The notes under the pieces: generated by a model
What the model was told of the DNA's origin: nothing
What the model saw: the letters and a program-made list of their open reading frames with translations, nothing else
The model's database searches: none
Program-made: the position numbers and the translations under genes
In this document: positions 34,308 through 42,220 of the stretch, one piece after another
Numbering within the stretch: position 1 is the stretch's first letter
Layout: the number at the start of each line of letters is the position of its first letter
Source: Nostoc linckia z4
GTDB lineage: Bacteria > Cyanobacteriota > Cyanobacteriia > Cyanobacteriales > Nostocaceae
DNA: 64,000 nucleotides
Direction: 5' to 3'
Assembly (NCBI RefSeq): GCF_002608075.1
Contig: NZ_LAHA01000008.1
Coordinates: forward strand, 96,020-160,019

Positions 34308-35500
34308 GGCTCAATCTCCACAGTTACTTGCAGGTTGGTTAAGCCAGTAACTCGCTGACTAGAAGCAGAGTCCAGACCAATTTTTACTTCGACGACTCTG
34401 ACATCTGTGGCGGCTGCGGGATCGGTACTAAGAACGTCTTTTTTACCTACTTCCCAGCCAATTTGGTCTACCGTACCTTGTAATTTTGCTGGAAACGCAT
34501 CACTGGTAATCGTGGCACGTTGTCCAAGACGAACTTTACTAATGTCAGTTTCATACACCTCCGCTACTGCATACATTTGGTCGGTTTGACCAAGTTTGAG
34601 AATTCCTTCTCCTTGGTTGCTGACCACTTCCCCAGGACGGGCATGAATTTTCAAAATTCGACCGTCTCTTGGCGATCGCACGTATGATAGTTCCAAGTCT
34701 GCTTTTGCTTGTCCAACAGCAGCAATCGCCTTATCCACTTCTGCTTGCACCGCTTGCACATCAGTGGGACGGACTTCTGCAATCCGATTGAGGTTAGCTT
34801 TGGCTTCGTTTAGTTGTGCTTGCACTGATTCCTGAATCCGCTTGAGCGTTACCCTACCTTCATCCAGTTTTTTCTGGGCAGTCTCGACAGCTAAACGCTT
34901 GCTGTCAAGCGTGGATGCTGAAACTGCACCCTCTTGATAAAGTTGCTGGTAGCGTTTATACTCTGTTTCAGCATTACGTAGCTCAGCTTCCATTCGTTCT
35001 ACCGTTGCTGACTGAGCTTTCACATTACCCTGTAACTCAGCTTCCATTCGCACAATTGTTGCCTTTTGAGCATTAATTTCTCCGGCTTTGGCTCCGGCTT
35101 TTACCTGTGCCAAACGAGCTTGAGCAACTTTGACTTGTTCGGTCGCTTCTTTCAAAGCAGCCAAACGGCGATCGCGTGTATCAAGGATGGCAAGGATTTG
35201 CCCAACCCGAACTTTGTCCCCCTCTTTGACCAGAATTCGGAGAATCCGAGTTCCTTCTAGAGAACCAGTTGTAGCTGCGTGAACGGCTTCTCCCTTGGGT
35301 TCTAAACGTCCCAGGGCTGTTACCTTCCTAGCTATTGCAACAGTTGGCGAGGGAGTTGGTGCAGAGGTGGAAGGCAGTCGGCGATACCGTGAAATTATGT
35401 AGATTGTGGTAGAAATAGTAGCAATTCCAACAGCAATTGCTAACAGAAGCACCCATCGTTTAGAGCGTTTGATTTGCGGTGTTTTTGACGGTACATCCAT
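34304..35500 (-). CDS. devB: DevB-type membrane-fusion protein
   Basis: A 398-residue HlyD-family adaptor. One N-terminal helix (WVLLLAIAVGIATISTTIYI), lipoyl halves around LVKEGDKVRVGQILAILDT and VRSPRDGRILKIHARPGE, and a coiled-coil hairpin rich in Ala, Glu and Gln between them (about 110-255). The ATG at 35500 is preferred over the upstream TTG because GGAG lies 9 bases before it. Part of its 5' half is repeated as a decayed fragment at 39280-39425. It should bridge the DevCA transporter and TolC. Confidence 0.9.
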   Translation of the reverse strand: MDVPSKTPQIKRSKRWVLLLAIAVGIATISTTIYIISRYRRLPSTSAPTPSPTVAIARKVTALGRLEPKGEAVHAATTGSLEGTRILRILVKEGDKVRVGQILAILDTRDRRLAALKEATEQVKVAQARLAQVKAGAKAGEINAQKATIVRMEAELQGNVKAQSATVERMEAELRNAETEYKRYQQLYQEGAVSASTLDSKRLAVETAQKKLDEGRVTLKRIQESVQAQLNEAKANLNRIAEVRPTDVQAVQAEVDKAIAAVGQAKADLELSYVRSPRDGRILKIHARPGEVVSNQGEGILKLGQTDQMYAVAEVYETDISKVRLGQRATITSDAFPAKLQGTVDQIGWEVGKKDVLSTDPAAATDVRVVEVKIGLDSASSQRVTGLTNLQVTVEIEP

Positions 35501-35552
35501 AACTAAAATCTCCAACAAAGTTGATTTTAAGTAACCAGCACTCCTGCTATTT

Positions 35553-36029
35553 CTATCGTTCCTCTCGATAGCCCAGTAGATGACGGCGAGCTAAATAAAG
35601 CACCAACGGCGGCAAAGTTATCCACTGAAATACAGCTAGCCAACTCATGCCAAGAATAGTTACAGCTAACACCGGAACACCATAGGTCTTGGTAATGTTA
35701 ACTCGGTAAGTTTCTATGACTAAGGTAATGAACCAGCCTATGCAAGTAAAACTTAAAGTTAACTGCCAGCCAGGGTTCAGTATCCAGTAACGGGAACGAG
35801 CCAAAGCGCTTACAATCCAACCGCTTATCAGGGTAATCACACCATCACCGAAAGTACAATGAGTCAGGTCTTTGATTTTGTCTGCTAAAGAAGGCGCTCC
35901 ATAAAATTCGTAGTACGGAGCTTGCCAAACTTCATAAACAAAATTGAGAAGAAAAGCAAACAGAAATAAATTTGTTTCTGGTGCAGCCAAAATACGAATC
36001 ACCCATTTAGAGAAAGACTTGCTTATCAT
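35553..36029 (-). CDS. Membrane protein of unknown function
   Basis: A 158-residue protein with about four hydrophobic helices (NLFLFAFLLNFVYEVW, VITLISGWIVSALA, LTLSFTCIGWFITLVI, VTILGMSWLAVFQWI). Landmarks are ETNLFLFAFLLNF, APYYEFYG and HCTFGDGVIT. I do not recognise the family. AGGATG lies upstream of the start. It stands 52 bases before devB in the same direction and could be co-transcribed. Its stop is close to the devB leader. Confidence 0.65.
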   Translation of the reverse strand: MISKSFSKWVIRILAAPETNLFLFAFLLNFVYEVWQAPYYEFYGAPSLADKIKDLTHCTFGDGVITLISGWIVSALARSRYWILNPGWQLTLSFTCIGWFITLVIETYRVNITKTYGVPVLAVTILGMSWLAVFQWITLPPLVLYLARRHLLGYREER

Positions 36030-36047
36030 AATTACTGCTTCATCCTG

Positions 36048-36129
36048 CTAGAAATTTCCTGCCATCGCCTCTAATCGGCGAATGCATTCCTCAGTCGAGG
36101 GATGGGTAGAAAAAAGATTGCTATGTTGC
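36048..36129 (-). pseudogene. Remnant of a HtpX/M48 peptidase C-terminus
   Basis: On the minus strand, directly after the MerR stop, an open stretch of about 27 codons reads SNLFSTHPSTEECIRRLEAM and ends AGNF-stop. FSTHP(S/P)TEERI.RL is the conserved end of HtpX-type membrane metallopeptidases. No start codon or catalytic HExxH part is present. This is a 3' scrap of an ancestral gene joined to the regulator by deletion. Confidence 0.7.
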
Positions 36130-36546
36130 TTAACTTTTCTCAGGGATGTTGGCACAAATTCTACAATCAGTTTTATCTAAAATCTGCACTCCAGGAATTA
36201 ACTGTTTCAACTCAGTTTTTAAACGTCGTAATTGTTGAATTTGAGGGTCAATTTCCAAAATAGTATCTTTCAGTTTATTTGTGATTTCTTCACTAGAAAA
36301 ACATTCCTCGTCGCATATCTGGAGAAATTCTCTGATTTCTTGCAGGCTGAGACCAAGTTTCTGAGCGCGTTTGATGAAAGCCAAACGGTCGAGTACTTCA
36401 GGTGAAAATAAGCGAAATCCTCCCCTCGTCCGTCCTGAGCATTTCAGCAAACCCAGTTCTTCATAATAGCGAATTGTTTTAATGGGTATACCACTTTCAA
36501 CTGCTATTTGACCAATAAAAAATAGACCTTGCTTCTGAGTAACCAT
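36130..36546 (-). CDS. MerR-family transcription regulator
   Basis: A 138-residue regulator with an N-terminal winged helix (FIGQIAVESGIPIKTIRYYE, then GLLKCSGRTRGGFRLF) and a dimer helix. Cysteines occur at ICDEECFS in the middle and in the C-terminal DCRIC, positions used for metal or redox sensing in this family. It differs clearly from the MerR at 4083. Its own promoter region holds no site of the TTGACT-20-bp type. It lies between an MgtA-like ATPase and a membrane protein, and its stop runs into a peptidase remnant. The target genes are unknown. Confidence 0.85.
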   Translation of the reverse strand: MVTQKQGLFFIGQIAVESGIPIKTIRYYEELGLLKCSGRTRGGFRLFSPEVLDRLAFIKRAQKLGLSLQEIREFLQICDEECFSSEEITNKLKDTILEIDPQIQQLRRLKTELKQLIPGVQILDKTDCRICANIPEKS

Positions 36547-36643
36547 AGTCCAATCTTGAGGTAAAACTAGAGAATAAGTGGACTAGAAAAATATTCAAAA
36601 TTTCTGAAAGATGGAGGCTGGAGAAAGATAACATAGAGTAGGA

Positions 36644-39166
36644 TTAAAACTTTACTCGCTGGTAAAAAATTTGCTTCACCTTGTCGGCTGTTGCAACATA
36701 GGCAATAACGATTGCTCCCAACCAAAAAACAAAGGAAAGAGTCAAAGGTTGAAAACCAAATGGTTTGGCTAAGGGTGTGAAGGGAAAGATGAGGGTAATG
36801 CCCACAACTAGCAGTGTAGCAATCAATAAATATTTACCTGGTTGACTTTTGAAAAAAGGCTTACGAGAGCGGATTACTAATACAATTAGCGAAGCAGAAA
36901 TTACCGATTCCATAAACCAACCTGTTCTAAATTCATCGGGTGTAGCACGCAGAATGAACAGCAGTGTCCCAAAGGTAAGGAAGTCAAACACCGAACTAAT
37001 CAAGCCAAAAACGAGCATGAAATTCCGAATAAACTGAATATCCCAGCGCCGTGGTTTGCTAACCATATCTCGGTCTACGGTGTCAGTAGCAATGGTCATC
37101 TCCGGAAAATCTGTTAGCAAATTGGTCAGTAAAATTTGCTTGGGTAATAGTGGCAGAAATGGTAAAAATAGAGAGGCTCCTGCCATGCTAAACATATTGC
37201 CAAAATTAGCGCTGGTTGCCATAAAAACATACTTGAGTGTGTTTGCAAAGGTTATTCGTCCTTCCTGTACACCCTGCACCAATACATCCAAGTCTTTTTC
37301 TAGCAACACAATATCGGCTGCCTCTTTTGCTACATCTACTGCACTATTTACTGAGATTCCAACATCGGCGACATGCAAGGCTGAAGCATCGTTGATTCCA
37401 TCTCCCAGGTAACCAACCACGTTACCAGCTTTTTTTAAAGCCAAAATAATACGTTCTTTTTGGTTTGGCTCAACCTCAGCAAACACATTAACCTCATTGA
37501 CTCTTTTTAACAGTGCTTCATCACTAATCTGATGCAGGTCTGAGCCAGTAAGTATCGTTGGATTTGCAAATCCCATCTGTTGACCAATGTTGGCAGCAAC
37601 TTTTTGGTTGTCACCCGTAATAATTTTTAAGGAAACACCTGTGTACTCCAAATTGCGGATAGTGTCGATAATGCCAGGTTTAGGCGGATCGGCAAGGAGC
37701 AGGAAGCCCAGAAAAGTCATCTCAGTTTCTTGATCTTTAGTAATGCAGGAAGCAGAGCCAATATCCCGTAAGGCAATTCCTAGAGTGCGAAAACCTTGCC
37801 TACTAAAATCTTCATAGTGCTGCTGGAGTAATTCTTGCACTGTATTAATGTCGGCGATCGCCCCATCTGTCATTTGTGCTTTTGAACATACCGCCAGTAC
37901 ATCTTTCAGTGCGCCTTTGGTGACTAGCAAATGGTTGCTATCTTTCGCAACCAAGATACTCAATCGCTTGCGGATGAAATCATAGGGAATCTCATCTAAT
38001 TTTTGATAACCCAATAGTTCAAATTGGCGATGACTACGGATAGCTTCATCAATCGGGTTCACATAACCAGTTTCATAGAAAGCATTAAGGTAAGCATAAA
38101 AAAGTACCGCTTCGTTCTCATTCCCAGTAGTATCAAGGGCAGCGTGGATGTGGACGACTCCTTCAGTTAAAGTGCCAGTTTTATCGGAACACAGGACATT
38201 CATGCTGCCAAAGTTTTCAATAGAGGCAAGGCGTTTGACAATGACCTTCTGCCTAGCCATGCGTTTAGCACCGTGAGCGAGGTTAACACTGATAATTGCT
38301 GGCAGTAACTGCGGGGTCAACCCAACTGCTAAAGCTAATGCAAAGAGAAAAGCTTCTAAAACTGGGCGTGCTAGGTAGACGTTAATTGCAAAAATGGCAA
38401 TCACCAGTATCAAGGTGACTTCTAAGAGAAAGTAGCCAAATCGCCGAATACCATGTTCAAAGTCAGTCTCTGGTGGTCTGAGTTGCAATCGCTCCGAGAC
38501 TTTACCAAATTCCGTATGTTTGCCTGTGTGTACTACTAGTGCTTCCCCTTGTCCACTAACTATATGAGTACCCATAAAAAGCACATTAGTTCGCTGACTA
38601 AGAGGTGTCTCTGATGGCAACACACCAGTTATTTTAGCAACTGGGTAGGTTTCTCCGGTTAACGCTGCCTCATCAACAAAGAGGTCTTTGGATTTTAAAA
38701 TTATGCAATCCCCTGGAATCGTTCCTCCTGCGGTGAGAACAAAAACATCTCCAGGAACAATTTCTTCTGGAGAAACAGTCTGGGTATTGTTATTTCGCCG
38801 CACCACTACTTTAGCTTGGACAATTGCCAGCAGCTTCTCAACAGCATCAGCAGCTCCCCACTCCTGCCAGAAACCCAGTAGTCCACTGACAAAAACAATT
38901 GCCAAGATAATCAAACCGTCTGTATGGTCATGGACGAAGAACGACAAACCAGCAGCAAATATCAAGATGAGAATGACTGGACTTTGGAATTGAGCCACGA
39001 GAAGCATAAAAGCATCTAATTTCCGTTTGGGCTTCAAGAGATTGAAGCCATAGCGCGTCAGTCGCAGCTTGGCTTCTTTATCTGTTAATCCCTGCTGTGT
39101 GGTTTGTAGTTCTTCAAGCAATTTGGCATTAGGGATACTCCAAAACGGTAGTGAGGGCTGGTTCAT
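36644..39166 (-). CDS. mgtA: Mg(II)-type P-ATPase, MgtA-like
   Basis: An 840-residue type-3 P-ATPase. Parts: an N-terminal cation-ATPase domain (LLEELQTTQQGLTDKEAKLR), actuator motif LTGETYP, the segment GAKRMARQKVIVKRL before the phosphorylation site CSDKTGTLTEG, the hinge TGDN, GDGINDA, and ten or so helices. The KRL-DKTGT context is typical of MgtA/MgtB, which bring Mg(II) into the cell. It is slightly shorter than MgtA of enteric bacteria (about 900). No Mg-sensing leader was recognised; the upstream 100 bases hold a glucan phosphorylase remnant. Confidence 0.88.
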   Translation of the reverse strand: MNQPSLPFWSIPNAKLLEELQTTQQGLTDKEAKLRLTRYGFNLLKPKRKLDAFMLLVAQFQSPVILILIFAAGLSFFVHDHTDGLIILAIVFVSGLLGFWQEWGAADAVEKLLAIVQAKVVVRRNNNTQTVSPEEIVPGDVFVLTAGGTIPGDCIILKSKDLFVDEAALTGETYPVAKITGVLPSETPLSQRTNVLFMGTHIVSGQGEALVVHTGKHTEFGKVSERLQLRPPETDFEHGIRRFGYFLLEVTLILVIAIFAINVYLARPVLEAFLFALALAVGLTPQLLPAIISVNLAHGAKRMARQKVIVKRLASIENFGSMNVLCSDKTGTLTEGVVHIHAALDTTGNENEAVLFYAYLNAFYETGYVNPIDEAIRSHRQFELLGYQKLDEIPYDFIRKRLSILVAKDSNHLLVTKGALKDVLAVCSKAQMTDGAIADINTVQELLQQHYEDFSRQGFRTLGIALRDIGSASCITKDQETEMTFLGFLLLADPPKPGIIDTIRNLEYTGVSLKIITGDNQKVAANIGQQMGFANPTILTGSDLHQISDEALLKRVNEVNVFAEVEPNQKERIILALKKAGNVVGYLGDGINDASALHVADVGISVNSAVDVAKEAADIVLLEKDLDVLVQGVQEGRITFANTLKYVFMATSANFGNMFSMAGASLFLPFLPLLPKQILLTNLLTDFPEMTIATDTVDRDMVSKPRRWDIQFIRNFMLVFGLISSVFDFLTFGTLLFILRATPDEFRTGWFMESVISASLIVLVIRSRKPFFKSQPGKYLLIATLLVVGITLIFPFTPLAKPFGFQPLTLSFVFWLGAIVIAYVATADKVKQIFYQRVKF

Positions 39167-39177
39167 AGAATTAGCCT

Positions 39178-39245
39178 TTAAGGCAAATAAGTATTAGTAA
39201 AATACTGATGAACTATGCGGTGGGTATTTAAAGAGGTATATAGAG
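39178..39245 (-). pseudogene. Remnant of a glucan phosphorylase C-terminus
   Basis: Minus-strand codons up to the TAA at 39178-39180 read SLNTHRIVHQYFTNTYLP, matching the end of the intact phosphorylase at 49364 (FFNTHRMVQQYVTNAYLP) at most positions. The rest of the gene is absent. It sits between the MgtA start and a devB remnant. Confidence 0.8.
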
Positions 39246-39279
39246 TTGTGTGGCAAAAAGTCTTTGAGGTAATAAAAAC

Positions 39280-39425
39280 GTTACTTTCTTAACTATTGCA
39301 ACGGTTGGCAAGGCAGTTGATGCAAAGGTGGCAGTAGCAGTACAGTGAAATTGTTGAGACTTTGGTAAAAATAGTAGCAATTCTAATATTAATTGCTAAT
39401 AAAAGTACCCAGTAACGAGGTTTCT
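39280..39425 (-). pseudogene. Decayed devB 5' fragment
   Basis: The sequence aligns with about 145 bases of the intact devB (35331-35470), including the helix WVLLLAI.....ATI and the following Thr/Pro linker codons, with small gaps and many changes. The frame is degraded and ends soon after. Together with the phosphorylase scrap next to it, it marks a deletion junction. Confidence 0.75.
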
Positions 39426-39433
39426 TGATGAAC

Positions 39434-40660
39434 TCAATTAGACAATCGCCGTCTACTTTTCTCTTGCCAGCCAACTGCCAGACCCAGCCCAAGTAGAAAG
39501 ACTCCGGCAATCAGGTAGGGTGACTCTGCTTGCCATCCAAATAAGACACCGCCAAACAGAGGACCACCGACCTGACCCAGGCTACTCGCCGAATTTTGTA
39601 ATCCCAATACTGCGCCTTGGTGCACGCCACCCTGGTCGGCAATCAGCGCTGTGAGATTGGGAGAAACGAGTGCCATGCCGAATGACAATAAGCCAATTGC
39701 ACCCAGAACCAAAGGCATTGTTCGCGTAATTAACAGCAGGGTAATCCCAATTCCCATCCAGCTGAAGCCCAGGGCAACCTGGAAAATTGCACTGATGTAC
39801 TTAGACAGGTAGCTAACGGCGATCACTTGAAATACCGACATGACCAGCCCACACACCATAAAGGCAATGCCAATTTCAACTGGTCCGTACTTCAGTGTTT
39901 CCTGAGCATAAAGTGCAAACGTTGCCTCAAAGATTGCCAGACCAAATTGACCTGCAATTGTCAGTGCGAGAAGTCGCCGTAGTGGACGGTTACTTAAACC
40001 CTGAGCACTAGTTAATTGTGGACGACGTGAAGCTGGAGCTAACTGGGGATGCAAAGACTCTGGCAACCAGCGCAGCGCTATCAACAGGGCAATCCCCGCT
40101 AACACGGCGGCAGTAAAAAAAGGTAGAGAAAACCCATCGATTCTAAAATGCTGATAGCTGATGGCAAAGTGGAGTTCTCGACGAGTAGCAAGACCGCCCA
40201 ATGTTGGACCAGCAACTACACCCAGGCTCACTGCCGTACCGAGCCATGCCATGCCCTGATTGCGATCGCGCTCAGTGGTGATATCAGCAACATAGGCAGT
40301 TGCCACTGGCAGCATGGCTGACGTTAACAATCCCCCGATCGCTCGCACTGCGTAAAGCATCCACAAGGAATTCACGATCCCAAATAGCACTTGCGTGATG
40401 GCAGCACCTGCCAGACCAAGTAACACTAACGGTCTTCTGCCAACTCGATCTGACCAGCTTCCCCAAAAGGGTGCAAAAATTAACTGCATCAGGGCATAGA
40501 TACTTGTCAGCAAGCTGATGTGAATTGCCATTATCTGACGATTAGTACTGCCTGTAATATGCAGTCGTTCAGCATAAAAGGGCAGTACAGGCAGTGTTAT
40601 GCCAAAACCAATCATGACAATAAACAGACAGACAAGAATCAGGAGCAGATTTTTATGCAT
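39434..40660 (-). CDS. MFS efflux carrier (tetracycline-resistance type)
   Basis: A 408-residue major-facilitator protein with twelve predicted helices. MFS motif A appears as GSWSDRVGRRPLV after helix 2, with GPTLGG in helix 5 (drug/proton antiporter motif C-like). The ATG at 40660 is preferred because the protein then begins MHKNLLLILVCLFIVMIG, a typical start; the frame extends 17 codons further. It is likely a drug or metabolite exporter. It lies between a devB remnant and a small His-tailed protein. Confidence 0.85.
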   Translation of the reverse strand: MHKNLLLILVCLFIVMIGFGITLPVLPFYAERLHITGSTNRQIMAIHISLLTSIYALMQLIFAPFWGSWSDRVGRRPLVLLGLAGAAITQVLFGIVNSLWMLYAVRAIGGLLTSAMLPVATAYVADITTERDRNQGMAWLGTAVSLGVVAGPTLGGLATRRELHFAISYQHFRIDGFSLPFFTAAVLAGIALLIALRWLPESLHPQLAPASRRPQLTSAQGLSNRPLRRLLALTIAGQFGLAIFEATFALYAQETLKYGPVEIGIAFMVCGLVMSVFQVIAVSYLSKYISAIFQVALGFSWMGIGITLLLITRTMPLVLGAIGLLSFGMALVSPNLTALIADQGGVHQGAVLGLQNSASSLGQVGGPLFGGVLFGWQAESPYLIAGVFLLGLGLAVGWQEKSRRRLSN

Positions 40661-40759
40661 TGTGAATTCTGGCAGAGTAATGTGAAAAACGCCTAATTTC
40701 AAGAGATGCACTGGATGAAATGTTCTACTCCTGAATCAAGGTTCAATTAGAGTTGCAGA

Positions 40760-40903
40760 CTAATGGCAACCGCCACGACCGCTATGCTTGTGCCTCCGTT
40801 CACTGCGGTGATCGCCGCCATGTTCTCCGTACCTGTGCCGTTGCCGTTGGAACCAGAATACGGCGATCGCGAGCAGTGCTAGTCCTAATAACAATCCAAA
40901 CAT
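40760..40903 (-). CDS. Small membrane protein with His/Gly-rich tail
   Basis: A 47-residue protein: one hydrophobic helix (MFGLLLGLALLAIAVFWF) and a basic, His-rich tail with YGEHGGDHRSERRHKHSG, ending GCH. The ATG at 40903 follows AGAGAAAAG and is better than the upstream frame. A TTGACT box with a 20-bp spacer to CAATAT (40923-40954) stands just before it, recalling the MerR-type promoters, but lacks a clear dyad. It could bind metal at the membrane surface. The family was not recognised. Confidence 0.6.
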   Translation of the reverse strand: MFGLLLGLALLAIAVFWFQRQRHRYGEHGGDHRSERRHKHSGRGGCH

Positions 40904-40957
40904 GGCATTCTTTTCTCTGAAGATATTGACAATTATGAATCTGGATAGAGTCAAGGC

Positions 40958-42175
40958 TTAACCGATTAGTTGAGCGACTCGCAAAGCAGATGCGATCGCT
41001 CCTTCATGCAAGCCATCCCCAAGGTAGGCTCCCGCATGGTAGGTGTTGTTCTCTCCGTTAGTGGCAACCACTTCATCTCGGTATCGAAAAGATTCAGTGG
41101 TATATAGCGGGGTGTGGTGTTCCTGAATGTGGATAATGCGATCTTTGGCAATTAACTCTTCCAGTTGGAACGATAGAAAATGATGTTGTGGTGACGAGGA
41201 GATGCCGCAAAGCTGATTCAAGCAACCGTTATATCCCCATTGGGTGTTTGTCTGGAAGAAATCAAATTCCGAGGGATGCCGGATGCCGTGGTTGTCATAC
41301 ATGGAAGTATCTTTATGAACTGTAGTAGTTGCATAATTGGCTTTCCAAGTTGAGAAGCGTTTAATTTCCGCATCGGTTGGGTCAGCTAACAGCGCCATCA
41401 CTTGGTCGGGTGGCGTGGCAAACACGACTTTATCAAACTCCTGGATTTCGCCGTTCAATCTCTCAATTTTCACGGCATCTGGGCTTCTGAAAATATTGGC
41501 AATCTCCACATTCAGCAAGACTTCACCTTTAAAGCGTTCCAGAATTTTTTCAATGTAAGAATATACACCGCCTTCAACCCTAAGCCAGTTGACCGCGAGG
41601 TAGTCGCGTAACATCGGAATTGCCAATTCTGCGGGAAAATGGTCGATGAGGTCAAACGGCATCGAGTAGCTATACATTATCAGCAACTTGAGCCAGAGGC
41701 TGCCAGTACTGTGGTCTTTCAGATAGAGAGATAGTGGCTGGTCGTAAAAATCCTGCATATCAGCAAATCGCGTTTTCAGCCATAATCCAGCAGAACGGGC
41801 ATAAACAGTATCGAATCGAAGATATTCGATCAGACGTTGGATGCCTGCGAAGTTTTTCTTGATCGCGACCTCCGATAAAAAGCGATCGCCAGTTCTGGGG
41901 AACAAGGCTGAACCAATATCAACGGGTACTAGTTCCACTCCTAGCTCTTGCATGAGCGCGACGAAGTTATAAAATTTAGTGGGAAATTCGAGTGGACCAC
42001 TTTCCAAAATTTCGTTGCACTCAGATCGGTTCGGCTTCACGTTTTTGTTCAGTGTCCGAATATGTCCCCCTAACATTGGTTGCCGTTCAAACACGGTGAC
42101 ATGATGCCCTTGTTTATCGAGCAGGTAAGCTGTGGCCATACCACTGGCTCCGCCCCCAATAACCGCAATTCTCAT
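40958..42175 (-). CDS. FAD-dependent oxidoreductase (COG2907-like)
   Basis: A 405-residue flavoprotein. The dinucleotide fold is at the N-terminus (IGGGASGMATAYLLDKQGH, then VFERQPMLGGH); an amine-oxidase-like core follows (VEGGVYSYIEKILERF) and a C-terminal GDGLHEGAIAS segment near the FAD. The pattern is that of the predicted NAD/FAD-binding proteins often found next to fatty-acid-modifying genes. TAGGAG lies before the start. The substrate is unknown. A second flavoprotein lies 45 bases upstream, likely in one operon. Confidence 0.82.
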   Translation of the reverse strand: MRIAVIGGGASGMATAYLLDKQGHHVTVFERQPMLGGHIRTLNKNVKPNRSECNEILESGPLEFPTKFYNFVALMQELGVELVPVDIGSALFPRTGDRFLSEVAIKKNFAGIQRLIEYLRFDTVYARSAGLWLKTRFADMQDFYDQPLSLYLKDHSTGSLWLKLLIMYSYSMPFDLIDHFPAELAIPMLRDYLAVNWLRVEGGVYSYIEKILERFKGEVLLNVEIANIFRSPDAVKIERLNGEIQEFDKVVFATPPDQVMALLADPTDAEIKRFSTWKANYATTTVHKDTSMYDNHGIRHPSEFDFFQTNTQWGYNGCLNQLCGISSSPQHHFLSFQLEELIAKDRIIHIQEHHTPLYTTESFRYRDEVVATNGENNTYHAGAYLGDGLHEGAIASALRVAQLIG

Positions 42176-42220
42176 AGCTAACTCCTAAGTTGATGAATTG
42201 AATATTGCATGACCGTCTGT

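Noticed and set aside
40923..40954. Fifth MerR-type promoter before the His-tailed small protein
   Set aside because: TTGACT, a 20-bp spacer and CAATAT are present, but the spacer lacks the dyad seen in the other four, so it is only mentioned with the gene.
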